A DNA stretch of 37,042 nucleotides from an uncultured Alphaproteobacteria bacterium (GTDB lineage: Bacteria > Pseudomonadota > Alphaproteobacteria > Methylaequorales > Methylaequoraceae), in assembly GCA_902590895.1 (NCBI GenBank), contig CACIYM010000008.1:1-37042 (forward strand), written 5' to 3'. Numbering within the stretch: position 1 is the stretch's first letter; every line of letters begins with the position of its first letter. Positions 30,590 to 37,042 of this stretch are shown here, piece after piece. The position numbers were made by a program, and so were the translations under genes. The notes beneath the pieces are model-generated. The model was given only the letters and a program-made list of their open reading frames with translations. It was not told the origin of the DNA and did not search any database.

Positions 30590-31625
30590 TTGAATTTTGA
30601 ATAACTACATTTTCTCCCTCAATCACATATTCGTGACCTTGGGTAATTAACATATAATCCTCTAAATTATTTTTTGAATTAGTATTAACCCAGTATCCAT
30701 TTCCTGTATCACTAATTATATCAATTGTTAAAAACAATACTTTTTTTTCTTGCACCACCTTAATTCCTATTTTACCTTGATCATCTAAGCTAATTAAAGA
30801 AGATGGAATGAAATAAGCATCTTCTTTAGATAGATCAATTCTAACCTCTGATGATAATCCACTAATTATCTGCTTTTGTTTATTGTTAATTTTTATCTCA
30901 ACTCTAAAGTTTCTTGTAAGAGGATCCGATGTTTTAGAGATATAGCTAATTAATCCTTCATAGTATTTATCAGCAATTATAATGCTGGTTGTTTGGTTTA
31001 ATCTTAGATTGTTTATTACATTTTCTGTTACATTGACTTTAACAAAAATTGGATCTAGATCTACAATTTTTGCAATTTTGTCACCTTTTTTCACGTAATC
31101 TCCCAATTCAATAAAACTGTCTTCGATAGTGCTATCAAACGGAATTAAAATTTTAGTGTTATTTAATTCAACTTGACTTTTTTCATACAATGCCAGAGCG
31201 TTTTCAAAGTTTGTCCTCGATTCACTTAATTTTACTTCAGACCTAAATCCTTTTTTAAATAATTTTTCAGCCACTTCATATTCTTTTTTTCTTTGATTTA
31301 ATAAAGCCTCCATTTCTTTTAACCTTGCAATTTTATCCTCGGGGTCAATTAATACTAATTGTGATCCAGCTTTATAGAACTTTCCTTTTTCGAAAGACTT
31401 ACTGCTAACTTTGCCTTCGACTTGAGATTTAATTATTACAATTCTTGACGCTTCTGAAAAACCACTAAATTTTAGTGTTTTTGTAAAACTTTCTTTCTGT
31501 AATTTTTTTACCACTACTTTTTTATCCAACTTAATTTCAATTTCATCAGATATTTCGGCTTCTTCTTTGTAAAAAAAGAAAATAGAAATTATAAGTAGAG
31601 AGGATATGATTAAAAATATTTTCAC
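30582..31625 (-). CDS. RND efflux periplasmic adaptor (membrane-fusion protein)
   Basis: A 347-residue adaptor linking the RND pump to an outer-membrane channel. An N-terminal hydrophobic segment (FLIISSLLIISIFFFY) serves as anchor or signal. The lipoyl-like half (SQVEGKVSSKSFEKGKFYKAGSQLVLID, about residues 65-95), an alpha-helical hairpin with coiled-coil character (about 96-145), and the second lipoyl half and beta barrel (IPFDSTIEDSFIELGDYVKKGDKIAKI) are in the usual order. It has no lipobox Cys. The gene is upstream of the pump gene in the same leftward operon. Confidence 0.9.
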   Translation of the reverse strand: MKIFLIISSLLIISIFFFYKEEAEISDEIEIKLDKKVVVKKLQKESFTKTLKFSGFSEASRIVIIKSQVEGKVSSKSFEKGKFYKAGSQLVLIDPEDKIARLKEMEALLNQRKKEYEVAEKLFKKGFRSEVKLSESRTNFENALALYEKSQVELNNTKILIPFDSTIEDSFIELGDYVKKGDKIAKIVDLDPIFVKVNVTENVINNLRLNQTTSIIIADKYYEGLISYISKTSDPLTRNFRVEIKINNKQKQIISGLSSEVRIDLSKEDAYFIPSSLISLDDQGKIGIKVVQEKKVLFLTIDIISDTGNGYWVNTNSKNNLEDYMLITQGHEYVIEGENVVIQNSND

Positions 31626-31683
31626 AAGTTTATTATATATAGTTTGTTAATTGATTTAATTATTTATTGTTAATAATATAAAG

Positions 31684-32661
31684 TTGAATTTAATTAATGT
31701 TGATGCATTGAAAAAAAACGATAAATTTGCAGCTATTGATATTGGAAGTCATAATTGTAGACTGCTGATATCTGAAAAAAACCAAGGTGTGATAAAATCA
31801 GTATTTAACTCCTCTAAACCAACTAATTTGATTAAAAATTTATCATATAATAATGAATTTAATTATAAAAATATAAAAAAAACTATAGACAGTCTTAGCT
31901 TTTTTGCAAAAAAAATTAATAGTATGAATGTTAAAGAATATAAATGTATTGCAACAGAAGCATGCAGAAGTGTAATAAACCCAGAGTTTTTTGTGGAAGA
32001 AGTAAAAAAAAATACTGGATTAAAAGTAGAAATTATTGGCTCAGTTGAGGAAGCTAGACTTTCTATGAAAAGCTGTAATATCTACATATCAAAAATAAAA
32101 AAACTGGGCCTCATATTCGATATAGGAGGAGGAAGCACTGAACTTAGTTGTTTTAACACGAAACCTAATAAAATAATAACTAAATCTATATCATATGGTG
32201 TTATAAATCTTGATGAAAAATGTCAGATTTTTTCAGAAGAGCATGTAAAGAATGATTTAAACAGACACTTTTCAAATTATTTTCAACATTTTAAAATCAG
32301 AGATGATGAAAAATTCTTAGCAGTTGGTTCTTGTAGTACAGTCACTTCCCTTTGTTGTGTGTTCTTAAATTTACCATTTTATAATCCAAAAAAAATTGAG
32401 GGTTATGAAATGTATTCAGAAGAAGTTAATAACACTATAAAATATCTAGAAAATATAAATGATGATGAATTACAAAAACACCCATGCATAGGAAATAGGT
32501 ATATGTTGTTAAAAAATGGAATAAAGATTCTAAAAATAATTATGGATAAGTTTCCTATTACAAAGATTATTGTTACGCAAAAAGGTCTTAGGGATGCTCT
32601 TACTGAAGAAATAATTTTAGACTATGAAAAGAATAAAAGTTTTCAAGAAGCAAAAAAATAA
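31684..32661 (+). CDS. Exopolyphosphatase / pppGpp phosphohydrolase (Ppx/GppA family), TTG start
   Basis: A 325-residue protein of the ASKHA fold that hydrolyses polyphosphate or the pentaphosphate alarmone. The phosphate-1 loop AIDIGSHNCRLLI (about residues 17-29) and the phosphate-2 loop LIFDIGGGSTELSCF (about 143-157) are clear. It stops after the two catalytic domains and lacks the C-terminal HD-like domain of long E. coli Ppx. No ATG, GTG or CTG lies in frame between the upstream stop and the first loop; the start must be TTG 31684 or TTG 31708. It overlaps rlmE by 38 bases. Together with dksA in the window it touches the stringent response, though the genes are 12 kb apart. Confidence 0.88.
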   Translation: MNLINVDALKKNDKFAAIDIGSHNCRLLISEKNQGVIKSVFNSSKPTNLIKNLSYNNEFNYKNIKKTIDSLSFFAKKINSMNVKEYKCIATEACRSVINPEFFVEEVKKNTGLKVEIIGSVEEARLSMKSCNIYISKIKKLGLIFDIGGGSTELSCFNTKPNKIITKSISYGVINLDEKCQIFSEEHVKNDLNRHFSNYFQHFKIRDDEKFLAVGSCSTVTSLCCVFLNLPFYNPKKIEGYEMYSEEVNNTIKYLENINDDELQKHPCIGNRYMLLKNGIKILKIIMDKFPITKIIVTQKGLRDALTEEIILDYEKNKSFQEAKK

Positions 32662-33262
32662 GGATAGTAATAGATGGCTTGAGAGGCATTTGAATGATGA
32701 GTACGTAATCAAATCTAAAATCGATGGTTATCGTTCTAGATCATCTTATAAATTAATTCAGATAAACCAAAAATTTAAATTTTTTAAAAGTAGTAATTCA
32801 ATTTTAGACCTTGGTTGTTCTCCAGGTGGATGGCTCCAAGTTTCTAAAAAATTTGCCCCAAAAAATTCGAAAATTTTAGGTATTGATAAAATAAATTTAA
32901 AATCAATTCCAAATGTTCAATTTCTGCAAAATGATATTTTTGATGAAAATATTTTTAATAAAATTGATTCATTTTTTGATGGTAAAAAAATTAATTTAAT
33001 TTTAAGTGATATGTCTCCAAATTCCACGGGTAATAAAAAAGTTGATCATTTATTAATAGTTTCATTAATTGAAAGAGTTTTGGATTTATCTAATTACTTT
33101 TTATCAAAAAATGGTTTCCTAATAGCAAAAATTTTTCAAGGAGGTGCTCAAGGAGACCTAATAAAAAAAATGAACCAAACCTTATCATCAATAAGGTACT
33201 TTAAACCTAAAGCCTCTAGAGCAGAATCACCAGAAACTTATTTAGTTGCGCAAAAAAAATAA
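32624..33262 (+). CDS. rlmE: 23S rRNA (uridine-2'-O)-methyltransferase RlmE
   Basis: A 212-residue SAM-dependent enzyme that methylates U2552 of 23S rRNA. The K-D-K-E tetrad can be followed: Lys in RSSYKL (about residue 43), Asp in LSDMSPN (about 128), Lys in AKIFQGG (about 168) and Glu in RAESPETYLV (about 200). The SAM loop is LDLGCSPGGW (about 61-70). The start lies inside the 3' end of the ppx/gppA gene, so expression is coupled. Family length is normal. Confidence 0.94.
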   Translation: MKRIKVFKKQKNKDSNRWLERHLNDEYVIKSKIDGYRSRSSYKLIQINQKFKFFKSSNSILDLGCSPGGWLQVSKKFAPKNSKILGIDKINLKSIPNVQFLQNDIFDENIFNKIDSFFDGKKINLILSDMSPNSTGNKKVDHLLIVSLIERVLDLSNYFLSKNGFLIAKIFQGGAQGDLIKKMNQTLSSIRYFKPKASRAESPETYLVAQKK

Positions 33263-33309
33263 TTTTAAATATTAGTTTAAAATTAATTGATATTAGATTA
33301 AGTTGTAAT

Positions 33310-34776
33310 ATGAAGAATTTAACAGAGGCACTAACTTTTGATGATGTGTTAATAGTACCGTCAAAATCGTCAATAAAACCCTCCGATGCCGATGTCAAAA
33401 CAAAAATAACCAAAAATATTATTCTTAAAATTCCATTGGTGTCAGCTGCTATGGACACAGTTACAGAGTCAAAATTAGCAATCAAAATTGCGCAAATGGG
33501 AGGCTTAGGGATTGTACATAAAAATATGACTTATGAACAGCAAGCTAATGAGGTTATGAGAGTAAAAAGATTTGAATCTGGAATGGTTGTTAATCCTGTA
33601 ACGATTAACCCTGAAAATTCTTTGAACGAGGCATTGATAATTAAAGAAAAATTTAATATTTCTGGAATTCCAGTTGTACAAAGGAATACAAAAAAACTTG
33701 TAGGAATTCTCACAAACAGAGATATTCGATTTGCAAAAAAATTGTCACAACCAGTTGAAGCGCTTATGACAAAAGAAAATTTAGTCACAGTAAAAGAAAA
33801 TATAAGCATGAAAGATGCACAAAAGCTATTACACAAACATAGAATAGAAAAATTACTTGTTGTTGATAAAAATTACAAGTGTGTTGGTTTAATAACTGTT
33901 AAAGATATAGAAAAGGCAGAAAAATTTCCGTCAGCATCTAAGGACAAATTAGGTAGATTAATAGTTGGTGGAGCTATTGGAGTAGGTGAAAATGAAGGCC
34001 TTCAGAGGGCAAGTTTTTTAAACAAAGCTGGTGTTGATGTTTTTGTGGTTGATACTGCACACGGACACTCTCAAAATGTTATTGATACTTTAAAAAATGT
34101 TAAAAAACATTTTCCTTCCGTTCCTGTTATTGTTGGTAATATCGCAACTGCTGAGGCAGCAAAAGATTTGATTAAAGCTGGTGCGGATTCATTAAAAGTA
34201 GGAATAGGTCCTGGGTCTATCTGCACAACTAGAATTGTAGCGGGGGTTGGTGTTCCGCAATTGCATGCTATTTCAGAAACACATAAAGTGGCAAAAAAAT
34301 TTAAAATACCAATCATATCCGATGGAGGAATAAAGTTCTCAGGTGACATTGCAAAGGCTATTGCTTTTGGTGCAAACGTAGTTATGGTAGGTTCACTTTT
34401 AGCAGGAACAGATGAGGCACCAGGAGAAGTTTTTCTATCTAGCGGCAGAACTTATAAATCTTACAGAGGAATGGGATCAATCGCTGCAATGGGCAGAGGT
34501 TCAGCTGATAGATATTTTCAAGAGGAAGTAACTGGTGATAAATTCGTCCCAGAAGGTGTTGAGGGACGTGTTCCTTACCGGGGGCCAGTTGAAAAAGTTA
34601 TTGAACAATTAATTGGAGGATTAAAGGCATCAATGGGATACACTGGAAATAAAGATCTAATAAATTTTCAAAAAAATACAAATCTAGTTAAAATTACTTC
34701 AGCAGGTTTGACAGAGAGTCATGTACATAGTATTTCCATTACGAGAGAATCGCCAAATTATCAATTAAACAAATGA
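33310..34776 (+). CDS. guaB: Inosine-5'-monophosphate dehydrogenase
   Basis: A 488-residue enzyme oxidising IMP to XMP, the committed step toward GMP. The TIM barrel begins with LTFDDVLIVPSKS; a pair of CBS domains is inserted at about residues 93-205 (VNPVTINPENSL, LVTVKENISMKDA); the catalytic Cys is in GPGSICTTRIVAGVGVPQ (about 300-317), and the flap has SSGRTYKSYRGMGS and EGVEGRVPYRGP. The TGA stop overlaps the guaA start (ATGA), so the two steps of GMP synthesis are coupled. Confidence 0.97.
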   Translation: MKNLTEALTFDDVLIVPSKSSIKPSDADVKTKITKNIILKIPLVSAAMDTVTESKLAIKIAQMGGLGIVHKNMTYEQQANEVMRVKRFESGMVVNPVTINPENSLNEALIIKEKFNISGIPVVQRNTKKLVGILTNRDIRFAKKLSQPVEALMTKENLVTVKENISMKDAQKLLHKHRIEKLLVVDKNYKCVGLITVKDIEKAEKFPSASKDKLGRLIVGGAIGVGENEGLQRASFLNKAGVDVFVVDTAHGHSQNVIDTLKNVKKHFPSVPVIVGNIATAEAAKDLIKAGADSLKVGIGPGSICTTRIVAGVGVPQLHAISETHKVAKKFKIPIISDGGIKFSGDIAKAIAFGANVVMVGSLLAGTDEAPGEVFLSSGRTYKSYRGMGSIAAMGRGSADRYFQEEVTGDKFVPEGVEGRVPYRGPVEKVIEQLIGGLKASMGYTGNKDLINFQKNTNLVKITSAGLTESHVHSISITRESPNYQLNK

Positions 34777-36323
34777 AAAATACAATTTTGATTATTGATT
34801 TTGGATCCCAAGTAACAAAATTGATAGCAAGAAGAATTAGGGAATTTGAAGTTTTTAGTCAGATAATCCCTTATCACTTATTAAACAAAAGTATTTTTGA
34901 AAAAAGTTCTGTGAAGGGGATAATTTTTTCAGGTGGACCGAACTCAGTAGATGAAAAATTTGCACCTGAGGTTCCAGAATATGTATATGACCAAGGAATA
35001 CCAATTCTAGGCATATGTTATGGCTTACAATTAATATGTAAAAATTTTGGAGGAAATATCTCTCATTCTAAAGAAAGAGAGTTTGGTAAAACTTTTTTAA
35101 AAATTAAAAAGAAATCGATGTTATTTGGAAGTACGTTTAAAAATAACAAAAACTATCAGGTTTGGATGAGCCATAGTGATGCAATAAAAAAATTACCACA
35201 AGGTTTTGAAAGTATTGCGTCAAGTGATAACTGTGAATCCGCAGCAGTCCAAAATATAAATAAAAAAATATATGGGGTGCAATTTCACCCCGAAGTTATT
35301 CATACATTAAAGGGTAAAGTGATTCTTAAAAATTTTGTACAAACAATTTGTAGGTGTAAAAAAGAATGGAATATGAAAAATTTTAAAAATGAAATTATCA
35401 AATCAATACAAAAAACTGTAGGAAGAAATAATGTTCTTTGTGGTTTATCAGGTGGTGTTGATTCCACTGTAACAGCAGTTCTTGTTCACCAAGCGATTGG
35501 TGACAAATTAAAATGTTTGTTCGTCGATACTGGTTTAATGAGAATGAACGAAACAGAGTCAATTAAAAAGTTGTTCAGGAAAAACTTTAATATTCAATTA
35601 GATATAGTTAATTCTTCAAAAACATTTTTAAAAAAACTTTCAGGCGTAGAAGATCCTGAGAAAAAAAGAAAAATAATTGGTAAAGAATTTATTAATGTGT
35701 TTGAGAAATATTCTAAAAAACAAAAAAATATAAAATTTTTAGCTCAGGGAACCCTTTATCCTGATGTTATTGAGTCATCTTCAAATATGGGAAAACATTC
35801 TGTAACGATTAAGTCACACCATAATGTAGGTGGTCTTCCAAAAAATATTAAATTTAAACTTCTTGAACCATTAAGAGAATTATTTAAAGATGAAGTAAGA
35901 GATTTAGGAAAAGAACTAAATATACCAAATGAATTTGTCAATAGGCATCCTTTTCCTGGACCTGGGCTTGGGATTAGAGTTATAGGCAAGATAACAAAAC
36001 AAAATGTTGAGATACTCAGAAAAGCTGACGAAATTTTTATAAATAAAATTAAAGAAAAAGGTCTTTATAATAAAATTTGGCAAGCTTTTTGTGTTTTATT
36101 ACCAGTGAAAACCGTTGGCGTGATGGGTGATAATAGAACCTATGAAAAAATATGTATATTAAGAGCAGTGACATCTGTAGATGGAATGACAGCTGAGACA
36201 TTTAAATTTCCAGAAAAATTTCTAGAGTCTTGTGCAAATGAAATTGTAAATAATGTTAAAGGCATTAACAGAGTTTGCTATGATTTAACATCAAAACCAC
36301 CAGGCACTATAGAGTATGAGTAA
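34773..36323 (+). CDS. guaA: GMP synthase (glutamine-hydrolysing)
   Basis: A 516-residue enzyme converting XMP to GMP. The glutamine amidotransferase domain comes first, with the nucleophile Cys in GICYGLQL (about residue 84) and His/Glu in QFHPEV (about 172). Next is the ATP pyrophosphatase domain with the P-loop GLSGGVDSTV (about 224), then the C-terminal dimerisation domain (RHPFPGPGLGIRVIG; ending DLTSKPPGTIEYE). All parts and the total length are normal. It follows guaB with a 4-base overlap and ends in a short gap that may hold a terminator. Confidence 0.98.
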   Translation: MKNTILIIDFGSQVTKLIARRIREFEVFSQIIPYHLLNKSIFEKSSVKGIIFSGGPNSVDEKFAPEVPEYVYDQGIPILGICYGLQLICKNFGGNISHSKEREFGKTFLKIKKKSMLFGSTFKNNKNYQVWMSHSDAIKKLPQGFESIASSDNCESAAVQNINKKIYGVQFHPEVIHTLKGKVILKNFVQTICRCKKEWNMKNFKNEIIKSIQKTVGRNNVLCGLSGGVDSTVTAVLVHQAIGDKLKCLFVDTGLMRMNETESIKKLFRKNFNIQLDIVNSSKTFLKKLSGVEDPEKKRKIIGKEFINVFEKYSKKQKNIKFLAQGTLYPDVIESSSNMGKHSVTIKSHHNVGGLPKNIKFKLLEPLRELFKDEVRDLGKELNIPNEFVNRHPFPGPGLGIRVIGKITKQNVEILRKADEIFINKIKEKGLYNKIWQAFCVLLPVKTVGVMGDNRTYEKICILRAVTSVDGMTAETFKFPEKFLESCANEIVNNVKGINRVCYDLTSKPPGTIEYE

Positions 36324-36324
36324 T

Positions 36325-36352
36325 AAGATCCGAACTTTTGGATTACTTTTTT
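36325..36352 (+). terminator. Possible weak intrinsic terminator after guaA
   Basis: AAGATCC, an 8-base loop, then GGAT-TA-CTT form an imperfect stem with a two-base bulge, followed by a short T run. It occupies the gap between the convergent guaA and methyltransferase genes and overlaps the latter's stop codon. The stem is short, so this is tentative. Confidence 0.35.
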
Positions 36353-37042
36353 AACTTAAAAACATATTCATCGCAACCGGTGCCAAAGAACCCTATTTGT
36401 TTTTTTACCTGGAAACTTCTAATCATCTTATAACCAAAATTATCCATTATTTTCGAAATTTCTTCAAAGGTTATTGATTCATATGGATAACCTCCTAACC
36501 AGTCATGGACATCATGATAAAAATCCATACCTCTTTTTTTTTTATAATCATAAAGATAATTAGAAAAATTCTTTCGTTTTAAAATCATTGCAATTTTAAA
36601 TAAAAAAATAAAAAGATTTTTTATAAAATTTTGTATCATTTTTGGAGAACTTTTATAAATATATTTTTCAACTTTCCATAAGTTACAAAGCTTAGTTTTT
36701 TTATAAAGAGCAAGAATTAGCATTCCATTTTTTGAAACCATTGTAGTGCTCTTTTTTATAGCTTCCAACATGTTTCCTGTATGATGTAACACTCCCCATG
36801 AATACACTATGTCAAATTTTTCTTTTTCATTAAGCTTAAAAAGATCTTTTTTTTCAACTTTAAATTTTTTGAATCTTGATTTTTGTAAAATTTTTTTAGT
36901 TGTTTTAATGGACTCCACATCTTGGTCAATTGCATAAAGTTTTTTACAATTTAATTGTATTGCTGCTAATGATGACAAACCAGACCCACAACCAATATCT
37001 AGAAAACTTAAATTATTTAAACTTTTTTTATTTGTTAGTTTT
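36343..37042 (-). CDS. Class I SAM-dependent methyltransferase (partial at right edge)
   Basis: The ORF track starts this gene at a TTG (36978), but the same frame stays open to the window end and contains the SAM-binding motif I, LDIGCGSGLSSLAAI, so the start lies beyond 37042. Further motifs are YAIDQD (acidic loop), FDIVYSWGVLHHTGNM (motif IV-like, as in small-molecule methyltransferases of the UbiE/Methyltransf_25 group) and a distinctive C-terminal region with YHDVHDWLGGYPYE and GCDEYVFKLKK. A basic, partly hydrophobic segment (FIKNLFIFLFKIAMILKRK) in the middle may touch membranes. The tail resembles methyltransferases found in surface-polysaccharide loci, which is a guess. The substrate is unknown. 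Confidence 0.82.
   Translation of the reverse strand, partial: KLTNKKSLNNLSFLDIGCGSGLSSLAAIQLNCKKLYAIDQDVESIKTTKKILQKSRFKKFKVEKKDLFKLNEKEKFDIVYSWGVLHHTGNMLEAIKKSTTMVSKNGMLILALYKKTKLCNLWKVEKYIYKSSPKMIQNFIKNLFIFLFKIAMILKRKNFSNYLYDYKKKRGMDFYHDVHDWLGGYPYESITFEEISKIMDNFGYKMIRSFQVKKQIGFFGTGCDEYVFKLKK

Noticed and set aside
1-37042. tRNA or rRNA genes, insertion sequences, CRISPR arrays, prophage or toxin-antitoxin genes
   Set aside because: Gaps are too short for most of these, and I found no cloverleaf, transposase, repeat-spacer pattern or phage motif by eye. A tRNA or repeat search tool would be needed to be certain.

Overview
The window is a gene-dense, AT-rich stretch (visibly around 30% GC, with long poly-A/T runs) from a streamlined bacterium. 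Four things suggest an alphaproteobacterium, probably a marine low-GC lineage: a DksA of the form lacking the Cys4 zinc finger, a direct-repeat GAAC-N7-GAAC SOS box at recA, an eukaryote-like NADP isocitrate dehydrogenase, and a NuoE-NuoF-type fused formate dehydrogenase beta subunit. This placement is inference from gene content; no rRNA or other marker was available. Almost all genes abut or overlap, no gap exceeds 300 bases, and I see no tRNA, rRNA, insertion sequence, CRISPR array or phage gene.

Layout. 1-1550: the 3' end of a DsbA-like gene, a small HExxH protein and a proline iminopeptidase. 1533-7902: a near-complete queuosine cluster. queG points left; queC, queE and queD form a rightward run; queF, tgt and queA form the end of a leftward operon that begins with moaA, nadK and argE. 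A lone flagellin gene sits between the two converging runs. Its N-terminus continues upstream of the first ATG, so it appears to lack a standard start codon. Two queuosine enzymes have altered active-site or metal residues: QueD has Tyr at the catalytic Cys position, and Tgt has lost two of three zinc cysteines.

9807-18448: a formate module. It holds moaA and mobA (molybdenum cofactor), fdhD (sulfuration of the cofactor), a large OFA-family MFS transporter (oxalate/formate type), and a two-gene NAD-linked formate dehydrogenase (fdsA plus a fused fdsG-fdsB). The transporter and dehydrogenase genes are noticeably richer in GC than their surroundings.

18504-25032: gmhB-like phosphatase, dksA, recA with its SOS box, alaS, icd and a LOG-family gene. 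25091-27501: a LysM/Ig-like envelope protein followed by psd and pssA (phosphatidylethanolamine synthesis). 27488-31625: an RND pump with its membrane-fusion partner. 31684-36323: a ppx/gppA phosphatase, rlmE, guaB and guaA (GMP synthesis). The right edge cuts a SAM-dependent methyltransferase.

The best candidates for something new are the flagellin with an apparent AUC start embedded in the queuosine cluster, the zinc-site-depleted Tgt, and the QueD with a remodelled active site.
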